Positions 23,601 through 35,600 of a DNA stretch of 64,000 nucleotides are shown piece after piece. How positions within the stretch are numbered: position 1 is the first letter of the stretch; each line of letters starts with the position of its first letter. Made by a program: the position numbers and the translations under genes. This DNA comes from Apus apus. Taxonomy: Eukaryota; Chordata; Aves; Apodiformes; Apodidae. Where the stretch lies: contig NC_067286.1 in assembly GCF_020740795.1 (NCBI RefSeq), forward strand, positions 16,124,350 through 16,188,349, read 5' to 3'. The notes beneath the pieces were generated by a model. The model saw only the letters and a list, made by a program, of their open reading frames with translations, searched no databases and was not told the DNA's origin.

Positions 23601-24915
23601 TGAAGGAAAGTCTCCTGGACATTTTTGTTTGGCTGCCTGGTGGAATTGGCCCAGCAGAGCCAACTGCTTTCTTGGAAGTGGGGAGAGAGGCAGGGTGGAG
23701 ATGGAAGGAGGGGAAGGAAAAAAAAAACAACAAAAAACAAAAAACGAAGAGGGCTTGGTGGAAGATAACTGGGAAGCCCCTCTGTTCTTCTCCACCCCCT
23801 TTCCAAAGAAAAACATTGCTGCTCTGTGGCTGCTAATGACTTCCAGATGGAGCAACTGTGTTGCAAAGCATGGAGCGCTCTCCTGGTGCTATGTGGCTCA
23901 CAGGGGGAGATGAAAGGCTGCACATGCTGCCCTTGTATGCAAGACCAAGGCAATAAGGAAGAAAAGGACACACCTCTGCCAGAAAACAGATGAAGAAAAC
24001 CGAAAACAACATTCTTGAACCTACCCAAACAGACTCCACAGAGATGTCCCAGTCAGATCTCTTCTCTTCTGCCTACCCAGGAAATGCTGGAAGGAGACTT
24101 GAATTTCATAATGTCAGCGTACCCGTGACAGCTGGGAGCAAACCTACTGCACATCCAGCACTGAGGTGGAGGGATGATGGTGATGCAGCACAAGAGACCT
24201 GGGCTGGAACCTGCTGGCCCATCCTCTGCTGTCCCAGCCTACAACACTTTGGGATATCACTATGTGTCCTGGGGTTTCACTCACTGACAGAGCCCAAATG
24301 CCACTGGTAGATTTCTTGTGTACTTTGCATACCTAAAAACATGGAGGTTTTCAAAGGAAAACTTTCAAAACTATGCGTTTAAACAGCTCTGAAAAGTGAG
24401 AAGCCACCTATGGCACAGGTCCATGGGGGCACAGCCAACAGGAAGGGACAAAGGAGGAGAATAACTATAGTATTTGTAGTCAGAAAGATCTGAACCTGAT
24501 GGCACCAATTCATGGCCTTAAGTCATAACTAATTATAGTCTGCAGAGTAAATAAGTCACAGGAGTTGGTCACAATGATGGTAGACTGAATTACAATTAAA
24601 TACAAGTTGTTTATTTAATAGAAATTGAATTATGCAATAAGAACACAAAAAAAGGATTGTTTGTATTGTCAGCTACATGGTGTAAGCTACTTAAAAGTAC
24701 TAACAAAGTGTTTTGCTTCCAAACTCTTATTTTAAAAATAATTCCACTATTATTGAAGGAGTTGATCTGACAGTGATCAGAGGAAAACTGAGAACCAGTA
24801 AATCTTAGCCTTTTTTCCTTTAAGAGACGAAATAAATGAATTATTCTTAACTGTAAGTAAGTTTATTTCCGAGAGAAAAATGCATGTACTTCTACCTAAA
24901 AAAAAAAAAATCCAC

Positions 24916-24933
24916 ATATATATATATATAATT
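24916..24933. repeat. CD81: (TA)n dinucleotide tract in CD81 intron 2
   Basis: A short ATATATATATATAT run directly after a 13-base A run. Simple sequence only. Confidence 0.75.
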
Positions 24934-27900
24934 TAAAATAATGTATATGCTCATTGTGATTTAAGCCAAATTCAAGGCTTGGTTTCTACTCACAAGCATG
25001 GAAACCTGAACACAGATATACAGAAGTTGGCACCACCTTTAAAAGACATCTAAAATTTCTAGAGGGATAGGAACAAGGATGGGAGTGTGAAGAGAAACCA
25101 AGAACTCCCCACTGCACATGGCAGGTCTGCACTCATAGCACTACTGGCTTCCAGTGCCTTTTACAACACAGCTGAAACCCTGGACATCACTGCTTTTTTG
25201 CCCAAGGCTGTCCTGAAAGGCTAATTAAGAAAAAGCTGCTGTTATGGATAGAAGGCACAGTTGATGACTGCTTAGCCAACACAAGTCTGTTTGGATGACG
25301 TGTCGGGATGCTCTGCACTGCCAGTTACATCTGGGATCCATGACAAGAGCAGCCAAAGCATCCTCACGTGCCATAGGGAGGCCTGAGGAAGCCCTGGGGA
25401 AGCTCAGGCAGGCGCCCCAATCCCTACACACGTTCACATGGCAGTCCCTCCTCTGCAACGGCCAGAACCCCCTGAGGCCAGCAAAGTACTCAGGACAGTA
25501 CTTCCAAAAAAACAAGGACACTCGTAAAGGTTTGTCAGTGATGGAGGTCATGCTGACTTCAAGGACAATGTGCAAATGCAACTGCAGTTCAATTCAGACA
25601 TATGCTAGTTTGCAAGAAAGACTTCAAAGCATCCCTGTGCTTTGTAGACTGCTTCTTCCAGCCCAATCTGCATGAAAAGCAGCAGGAACTCATTCCCATT
25701 ATCATCCTGGGTTGTATTTGTATGGAGCAGGATGGCAAAGAGAGTGTGGAAACCACCCTGTTAGTGAGCCTGAGCCCCTGTTAGGCAGCCTCCCCTCAGC
25801 GCTACCACAGCACACCACTTTGCAGGCACACTCACTTCCTTAAAATTAGCCAGAAGCCGTTGCTGTCGCCAGCTGCCCCTCCTTTTCTCTCACAGCCTTT
25901 GCTGCCTGACCTGCTTGGGAGATGGATGCACAATCATCAGCCTGGTTGCTAGCGGAAAAAAACCCAAAAATAAAAACCCCAACCTGTTGGCTTTCTGTCA
26001 GGGCAACAATACCCAACAGGATGGCAGGAACAGCAGCAGTGGCAGCAACCTCGGTGGCCAAGTTTAACCCACGACTGCATGCCTGCCTGAAATCTTAGAC
26101 CCCTCCCAAAGAGTGCTTGTGCTGTTGTGCTATGGGGAGGAGACACTGGCCAGCAGAGGATTTTACTAACAAAACACAAAAAAACAACAAAACAGAAGCA
26201 AAATCAACCCCCTCCTCACATGGAAAACCACACCCCAGCTCTGGATGCCTCTGCACTCTTCCTCACGCTGGCCCCACTCCCAGGCCCAAACTAATTAGAG
26301 CACTGGGTCGTTTTGCCCTGTCACTGGCTGTGGGCAGCTGGAGGCAGTTTTTCCTATTTTGGATCTGGCAGGCAACAGCAGAGCCCAGGACATCGGCTGC
26401 TGCTGTGCTCTGCTTCAGCACACAGGCCGACCAGCAAGGGGGGAAATAAAAAAAACAAGGGGTGGGGATTTAAGGCAAAGAAGAGCTGAGGCTTTTGCCA
26501 CCACCTGCTGAAAGCATTTAACTCCCAGCAGCCACCTCTGGGCATCACATAACCATATCCCTGAAGGATGGGGACCCTGGCTTTCCCCCGACACGTTATC
26601 TTCACTGTCATCCTGCCGAGACAGAGCAAACGCAGTACATACAGTGTCACTTGGCTCTTCAAGATCCCCAGGGACTTCTAAAATTAATGACACCCCAGCA
26701 GCAAGTTATTGTGGAGAGATCAGACCAGACCAGTTTGTACTGGTATTAGCAGAATGGACCAACTCATCCTTCTCCTCAAAAAAAAAGGTACTTTATGTGA
26801 AGGGTGCATAAGTATCTAAGAAATGGTTAAGCAGTTGTTAGCATCCAAACAATCAATGCCTCTTGCTATCCTGAAGGATATTTTCTGAATTGCTATTAAC
26901 ACATTGCCTGGCTTCCAGACATGCAGGGCACTTCAGACACAGTGCTTGACAAGGGTGAGAAGCATGAAGGATTTTAATCTTTCAACTACAAATAAAGCAA
27001 ATAAATGCATATTAGGCCATAAGCCTAGCTCAGATGAAGAGCAAGCATTTTCCTTTACAGTCCCCAAAGTATGAAACTACAGTGGTCCAGCTACCCCCAT
27101 CCCTGGTACTGCGTGGTCTTTACAGGGCAAACGTGGTTAACCTGCCATTTGGTGGAGTGTTGGGTCCTCAGCCAAAATGGAAGTGTCAAAAGCCAAGACT
27201 GTAACAAGTGGTTAGAGAATCAGATGGTTTGCAAGCCATGCTGAGGAAAAGCCCATGAAAAAGAGCTTGTTTAATACCCTCCCAAGCCAGCCCACAAGAT
27301 TACTTGTTGGATGCAGTGCCAAATGGCTTGTGGGAAACCCCAGCCTCAGGAGCTCTCTCCTCATGGGCTGGATGGGTGAGCAGGGGAACAGCTGCCTGTG
27401 CCCATGGGGGCTAGAAGAGCAGCTACCTGTGGCCATCAAGCTGCAGCAGAAGCTCAGAGCAATAACTGTCCCTCTTCTCCTGCTCCCTTACATGGCTGCA
27501 CCTTTTCCTCCCCAAATAGCTCTCCCCTTGCCTGAAGCAAACTCTGCAGCATGGCCAGGGGGAAGCCTGATCTGCAAACGGGAACTGCAACCAAGAGACC
27601 TGAACTTGCCATGGTGCAAACCTGCCTTATTTCTGAGGGCAGATTAAGCCTTGCAGCAGGCTGAAGGCAGATAAGCATCACACCTGGCACCCCAGTAGCT
27701 GGCTGCTCCCCACATCCTCCCACTCCCGCTTACCCATTGCCATCAAATCCCATACACCAACCGGTTGCATTCATTATTTTTCCTCTCCTGTAACACACAG
27801 ACATCTGGGAAAAAAGCCTTTAATAAAACAGCTCCAACTCTGGGGCAGGAAAAAGGACATAGAAAGAACAGAGACACCGAAGGGCTGCTTTCCCACTGCC

Positions 27901-29525
27901 TCTCCTCACCAAGTACAAACCCCACAGTCCAAGTTTTTCTCCTCCAACAGTTTTTATTGCTTCCCTCTGTCCTGCAGCACCATGTCAAAGCCTGGCTGGC
28001 CTTTAAAAGCCTCCTGACAGATCCTGGGACCAGTGCCCCATGCCAGACACCAAAAAGTGATTTGCAAGAGGAAAGTAAAACCCTCCAACTCTGGAGGCCA
28101 ACCCCAGAAAAGTTCCCATTCCCAAAGCAGGAACATCGTGTGCATATGTATGTTGGATGCCAGAGGAGAAAAAGGAGGGAGTAACAGTTGGCAAGGGGAA
28201 GGGGGAGAAAGAAAAAGGGAAAAGGCAAAAGAAATCCCAGCTTTCAGACTCCAGAGGGCTGGCTAGGAGAGGCAGCAGCTGAAATAAATGCTCTGCTATT
28301 ATTACTGCATGGAAATTACAGCTGCCAAAAGGAATCCAGGCCGATCTGTTACTGAATATAACTTTAAAAAGACAGCCAGCCTCAAATCATGAGCCATTCA
28401 CAGGCGTCAGCACAGTGGTGGGACCTGTGGTCCATTCCCCATTGCCTTCTAAATAGCCAAGGACAAAGGCAAAAAAACGAGTGGAAGAGCAAAAGATGCC
28501 CAATAGGCAGAAAGGGAGGACTTGGGCCCTGTGCTCCAGGTCCCCCTTGTTTGGGGAGAAATGTGTTAACTAGGGAGACATCAGTTCCTGGCCCTCAGAA
28601 ATAAGGAGATGTTTGGGCCAGTTCCTGGAAAGGAAAGTGTTTAACTTCTTATGAGTTCCCTTTTTTCTTTTTAAAATTGAAAATCTACAAAGGAGAAATG
28701 CTGTAACTACAGCTCTGGGTGTGAGGCAGGAATGGGGAGAGAGCGACAGAAGGAAACCCACCACTATTTAGAGCAGGAGCATCTAACGTAACCAGGCACA
28801 GCTGGGCAGAAGGGCTTGGGCATGCCACTTCATGGACAAGAAGAGAAAACCAAAGAAAAACCCTTTCCAGAGGGTAACTTCAGCTACAGGTAAGAACAGG
28901 ACATTGAATTAGATGTGTCCTTGCCCCAGTGCTGGCAGCTTGCACCCGGAGCTGGCTGCTGCCTGGCAGCCAGCCCCTCCTGCAAGCTTCTCCTTCTCAC
29001 CCACGAGGGATCGTTGGAAAACGGGGTAAAAATAGGGGTTTTCATCTTCCAGCAAGCCAGCATGCCGTCAATTTAATAAAAATCAGGCTAAACTTAACTG
29101 TAATACACAGAGCCTCTACCTGCCTCTCCTGGACAACATGAGTCACAAGCTCACCAAAACTCACTTTCCACTGCCAGCCACCCCATCAGCTACTATTACA
29201 TCCCTTTGGGTAGGAAACGTGACTCGTTTCCACGAAGTGCCTCCTCTTCCCAAACAGGCTCCAGGAGAGACCACAGTGGAGAACAGCACCAAAGAAAACC
29301 CACTAGGCTGCAACATGTCTTTTTGTGCTTTTAGCCACCGGGACTTTGGATTCTGTGCCGACATTTAATTAAGGCAGAAGATATTTTTGGGGAGTACGGG
29401 GGGAGCAGGATGTATTTTTAGTTCAACCTCCTTGCTGCTCACCCAGAGCCTTCAGCTCTGTTTCTGGGCATGCTGCAGTCCACCTTGGGGCACGATGCCC
29501 ACACAGTGACACCAGACCTACTTAC

Positions 29526-29640
29526 CAACGTAGAAGGTGTTGGGGGCCTGCTTTTCCCCCAGCTGCAGGTAGAGGATATTTGTTGTCTGCGAGTCATGCC
29601 GGAGCCACAGGGCCACTCCCAAGATGATGCCTCCAGCCAG
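29526..29640 (-). CDS. CD81: CD81 exon 2 (TM1 end and small extracellular loop)
   Basis: This exon encodes residues 23-60 and the first base of codon 61. LAGGIILGVALWLRHD completes TM1; SQTTNILYLQLGEKQAP and NTFYV form the small extracellular loop. The acceptor is CTTTTTCCCCAG and the donor TTG|GTAAG. Substitutions relative to mammals are conservative. It is flanked by the two largest introns, 11.8 kb (intron 1) and 12.9 kb (intron 2). Confidence 0.98.
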
Positions 29641-32600
29641 CTGGGGAAAAAGCAGAGGAAAGCAGACATTACCCACTGCTCTGGCAACACCAGACCCTCA
29701 ACAGCAGTTTTCAGGTGGGAGCAGAAAGCTTGGTATTTCTGCAGATTCTTACCTACTCCTTTCATGTACAGCAACGTCCTTCCTAACAATCGGCCCACCC
29801 CTGCAATGTGCTTTGTGCCCCCATACCACAGGAGCCACACAATCTTCCCTGCTTTATGAGAAGACCTCTCATTCCAGGGATATGCAAAGGAACTGGATAG
29901 GTTCCTGCAGGTGATTTCTTTCCTAAGAGCTATTTTATTACTCTATTAAAATGGAAGGCTCAGCGTTACCCAAGAAGCACGAGATGTGCGACTGAGGCTT
30001 TTAGAAGAGCTTTTCAACAGAAGTTAGGATAAGCCCAAATCATTCCCTTTTCCCAACAGGCTGTTATGACCCATTTCATTTCTCTGTGAAGTACAAACAG
30101 GACTTTGGGTTTTGTTTGATCTGCTGAGAACAGGCCTGGGACAACTGGCTGCCACCAACTGGCCACTGGACACTTCCACACAGCTGCCTCCCTCCTGGGA
30201 CAACTGGACACTGGTCGGCAGATGGTGCTTGTCTGGTAGCCCTGCATGCACCGAGCTGCCTTCTCCCCATGCACGGTGGGCTTCACAAAGACCCTGAACA
30301 TCAGCAGGGGCTGTGCATGGCACCACAGAGAGCCCCAAGCACGTGGCAGGAAGCAGTCTCTCACGGGAAGAGAAGGGGGGATTTCCAGTGACCTTGTTCC
30401 TTTCTTGCCATTTTGTCATACAAGCCTTGCTGTTCTGAAACACAATTAAAACTGTGGCCAGCATAAGTGTGGCCAGCTAACACACAGGTGGGATAGAAGG
30501 TGGTGGGGATAACTTCGGGGGTGGGGGCGTGGAGTGTGTTGCTCAGGAAGGAGAGACAGTAGGTTAGCAGGAGATTCTGTCCCCAGTCTTGCATACACTT
30601 TACTCTCCATTTAGGGTCAGGCTTCCCATTTGGAGCAGACCTGGTGGGACAGAGATTTCTGCATCTCCAAAAACTGCTCTGCTTCAGGGAAAACTTGCCC
30701 AATCAACATGTCATGAAAAGGCAGTAAAACTGCTAGTAACGCAGAGCAAGAGCAGAGACATCGTGGCTTTGAACTGCTGCTGCACCACTCACAGGTGATC
30801 CAAACATGCCTTCAAGCCCCCATAACACACACTTCATGATGTCCACATCTTGACATCCAACACAGTATTTAGAAGCACACAGCTGACTAAGAAACCACAC
30901 TCAGTGGGACCTGGTAACATTTCCAGCAGCATCTTTGTGTTATAACCCATTAATCCCCTCCCTGTGGGTCTCGGGGACATCATACATCAGTAGCCAACAG
31001 ACAAGGATTCACACCAGCTGCCTGCACAGCATCACTTTGGTTAATATCTACTCTTCCTGCAAGGTGTTCCACGTTCCACAGTAACACCCGTCGCCCTCGC
31101 ATCCACTGCCCAGTTCACTGTCCGTTTAATTTCATAATGCAACAGAAAATGAGGAATCACAACACGGGTCCCTGTGGGTGGGCTGTAAGCAGGGACTGTG
31201 CTCTCCTGCTCCTCCAGCACATACAGAACTGAAGCAGAGCAAAGCCTCAGCTCAGACTAAGGCACAACCATACTGCTTCTGGAGGCTACCATGCAGATGC
31301 TCAACAGTGCTGAGCAGCTCTGTGCGCTGATGAGGCTGAAACTGCTGCCTTGCCTCTGCTGCTGTCCAGCAGGAGAGCAGAGTGCTCACACACATACACA
31401 GGGACACACAGGCATGCATGAGTCCCCAGGTCAAGGATAAAAATATGCTTCAAATATGGGAGGACACATCCTGCAAATGGGGCATTAACCCATCTTACCA
31501 CTTACAGTATATTTATGTTCAAATAATGGGAGGTTTCATCACTGACTTCCTCACAGTTTTTGCTTCCAGGGAGGGGTGAGGAATGGCAGAGTAAAACGTA
31601 GACCAGGGGCACTGCAGCAGGGAAAGTGTCACTGAAAGGAATTCAAGTCAGAGGATTTCCAGCAGGACTTGCTGTATTCTCCATGATACCCACCTTCCAT
31701 TTAAAACCACAACAGAGAGGGGAAAGAAATAAACATGCATGTAAAAAACTGCAAACCATTAAGAATTCAACATCACTTCTACGCCAGTCTAGAATCACAG
31801 AATCACAGAATCCTAGGGGTTGGAAGGGACCTCTAAAGATCATCTAGTCCAACCCCCCTGCCAGAGCAGGGTCATCTAGAGTACATCATACAGGAACTTG
31901 TCCAGGCGGGTTTTGAGAAGTGCCCATTCAAATGCTGATTTCATTTTGAGTGGCCTAAATCCTTGAAGCCATTCATCTTAAGAAGGGAAGGCAACTACCA
32001 AAAAGTACAGAAGTGGAAACAATTTTTTCAAAAGGGTCTGAGTCGGTCAGCTACATGAGAGGCACCATGAATGTCACATTAAAAAAAGTTTGTTTAGTAG
32101 AAGTGCAAAGTCTCCAGTTGTGCATGTGCAGCAGAGCCTTGGTGAACACAGGAAGACTGGGATCTGCAAGGCAGGCTGTTGGTGGGAGTCTGACTTTGCC
32201 CCTTGGGAAATTCAGCTGGTGGTTTTCCTCCTTCCTCATTTTGGCAAATCCCAGCCAAGAGATTTTTACAGGGCTGTTTTTGTACAAAAACTCACCAAGC
32301 AAGCTGACCTTGAGGATTTTCCAGTTACCTGAGGGAGAAAATCCCCACCAGCTCTCTAGAGAGGCAGGGAAGATTTTGCAAGCCTTTCCCCAATTTGCCA
32401 ACAAAATAATCAGCTTTTAACACTTTTCCCACAGAAGCCAATGCAATTTCCCTGCCAGCACAGTCCCTCATTCCTTTTGCACTTGGGAGAGCCTGAGGTT
32501 CTCCAAACACTGCTTAAGGAGAAAAGTCACAAACGTAGGTCCATGCTCAAATTCAGCTCCAAATAAGGTAGCTCGTGGCTTTGCAGAAAGTTACCCAAAT

Positions 32601-35600
32601 CCAGCCTGGCATGGCTTGTTCATTGTCTAATGACATAACAAAGCCTGTGCTTATTCTCTCAGGAGAAGGAGAATGTCCTTAAATTAATCAGTGCCACTCT
32701 TAAAGCAAAGGTCTCTTGGTGACTCCCAGGGAAAAAGAGATTCTGAGGAAGACTTGGGTATCTGTGCTGAGTGGGACAGATGAAGAAAAGGCTTCAGCCC
32801 TTTTTTGCCCGGTTTTCCCTCTGCAAGGAAAAATTGTTCTGCCCCAGCCTGCTGCCCTCCACACTCACCAGTACTCACACCAGCATCTCCTGTCACCCAC
32901 AGCAAGGCTGGGGAAACACCAGCACCAGGAGGAGCAGCAGCTGCTTTTAAATTAAACTTGCCCTAAAAAGCCCATCACAGAATCGAAAGCAAGCTGCAAA
33001 CAACCATCAAAATATTTCTTAATCATTTGGGAATGTAAGCTGAAGGGATAGAGGCTCTTCTCACTCATCAACCTCACCCCTGTGGTGAGCCAGCTGAACC
33101 ATCTCCAGGTGATCCCAGTTTCAACCCAAATGTGCCCACGGAACACCCCACATCTCTTCTGCACCACCTGACTCCATTTGGTTTTATAACAGAGCACAGA
33201 GAACCTTCGAATTGAAGTTTTAATCCAACAGCAGCTGGATTTCTTAAAGAGAAAGCAATGTTCACTTACTAATGAAGACAGGGTTTAGGCTACAATGAGC
33301 AACTTTTTCCATGAAAGCCATACAACTTTCCACCAATAAGAAGCATAGAACATAATTAAGGCATCTTTCTTCCCAAAGGAAAGCAGACAAGGAAAAAACT
33401 TCATTGGCTTGCCACAGTAACCCTGCCTTCCCCCGTAGCTTGCTTGGAATAATCTGATTTTAATACAACAACTTGTTCAAGATACAAGCTCAGTGTCTGC
33501 TTCCCTCCCCAACCTACAGCCGCTGCTGTTTGTCAACGCAAGAGCCAGAAGAGCCCCAACCACGGATGGCAGCATAACACTGATCTCCAGTCTGCATATC
33601 CTCACATGTTAAATATCCCTTTTTTTCCCCTGGAGCTTTCTGTGACCTTGTGCACATTACCTCCTTTCTCTGTGCTTGCCCAGCTGGCCAGACAGCAATG
33701 TCTCAGAGGCTGGGGCTCTCACTTATTGCAGATGTACCTCAAGTGCGCAGCACAACTCTCCATTTAAATTTTTGGGGACTGCTTTAATGAAAACAATAAT
33801 CCAAAAGCTGCAACTTCAGAAATGCCAGCACTGCATAGCTCCTAGATCTGCTTTCCACAAGCTGACCTTCCTAGCCAGCCCTTCCCCTGTCAGCAGGAAA
33901 GTGGAGGCCACTGAAATAAATAACTGCTCAGACTTGGAGCACTCAGATTATTTTCCAGCATTTTAAGTGTTACTAACTTTCTAGGCTATTTTTACGTCCT
34001 TACACTTTACTTTACTCTGGGTTGTTTTAAATTCATATTCTGCTGCCTTCCCTTACCTGTACTTTTGCATGCCTTTGCTTAAATATAAAAAGACAAAAAA
34101 AAGAAATCCTGCAGACATACCCCCCACAAAACCCAAGACAAAACAACTCCTCGATGAAAGTAACACTTCCCCCATCTTCCCCGCCCCTTCAAAAATCCAC
34201 CACAAGCCTAGAAGGGCACCCAGTCCATGGTATGGTATCCCCACTAGCATTGCTAGTGCTCCCCAGGATGGGGCCAGCCCTGGAGATGGCACCCCAAGCA
34301 GACTGCAGACACAGCAGAGGCACCACACCAGGCTCCAGCATTTCCTCTCTACCACTCTTCCAGCTTCCAGAGATTTATTACTTCTTACACAGTCAGACAG
34401 ACTTTTCCAGCTGGATCCTGCCTGCCCAGGGCTTGCTTTTCTCAGCAATTCAATTGCTGCTTGAACAGGGAGAAGCTGCCATTGGATGCTGCCTAGAGGG
34501 AGGAAAATGCAGCTCCCCAGCCCCCTAAGAGGTGATGGGATGGTTGACACATAATGGGGTATCACTATCTGAGCATCATGATGGTGGGTGAACAGCCCTG
34601 GTTTGCTGCCCCATCCACCATACACATAGTGGGGCTCCCTCTTAGATTGAGCCTCACTGATGGATATGCCATTTGCCCTAAAATTTCCCAGATCCAGCTA
34701 TGGGGCAAGGGAACAAGCCTGTCTTTCACAGCTCAGTCACTACCCCCCTCCTCAAGAAATTCCCCTGATTTAGGGGTGCAAAGAATGGCCCTGTTCTCCC
34801 CTTTAATGTGAGGCACCCCATATCTGAGGCACCCCTACCTTCACAGACTACTCCCCAGACAGTCATGTTCACCAGGACGAGCATCATCCCGGTCCCTTCT
34901 GCAGCTTCCAGCCCTTTTCCTCCTGTTCCCTTCCCTGTCTCTCTCTGAAATAGGTTTCCTGGTGGGGAGGAGGAGGAAGTCCTGGCTATAGGGCAGCTTT
35001 CCGGGCATGCCAAAGCAAAGCAGACATCCTGCGACTCAAGCCCGTGGAGGAGGGAAGGTGCCAGCAGTTTCACAATGCTGTATTTTTAGCAGCACTGCTT
35101 CCGGCGGCCACGGTCGGTCCTGCTGCCGGGATGCTGCTTCCCACCCTGCACCTCGCACGGGCTCCAGCTACAGGAGAAGCTCCTGCTTTGCTGCAAAAAC
35201 AGCAGAGCATGCCACAATGCCTGTGAAATAGCACAGTCACTTGCAAGAAGTGGGATGGTGCCAGGAAAACTTAACGGATTTTAGCTGGTTTATGATTCAA
35301 ATAGATGACTAGAGATGTTTAATAGGTTTTCATGCGACACAGGCTCTCGGCTTCCCTCACAGAGCCTGGAAGCTGAGCCCTTTGAGGGGATGGCACCCAG
35401 ACCCCACTCGGGGAACCCAACCAGGGCTCCCCACAGCTCCTCTCCAGCACAAGGTGCAAAACAGCCAAAATGGAATAAAACTGAAACCCCCTCCTTTTAG
35501 GTGTGGGGAATCAAGGCATAGAAGGATGAAACAGCTTGCCAAAAGTGAAGTATCTCGCCATGCAAGTAGCCCTTCACACAGCCAGGAATGAATTACTAAT

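Larger units (their letters stand above)
16673..29525 (-). other. CD81: CD81 intron 2
   Basis: This 12.9-kb intron has CR1 fragments at about 18474-19560 and 20397-20620, an AT-rich stretch at 16985-17960, an A-rich tract near 23716-23748 and a short (TA)n near 24916-24932. A long open frame at 23042-24028 shows no recognisable domain. No nested gene can be supported. Confidence 0.95.

Noticed and set aside
34053-34625. 190-codon open frame in CD81 intron 1
   Set aside because: Peptide of random character with no domain and no splice context; chance length.
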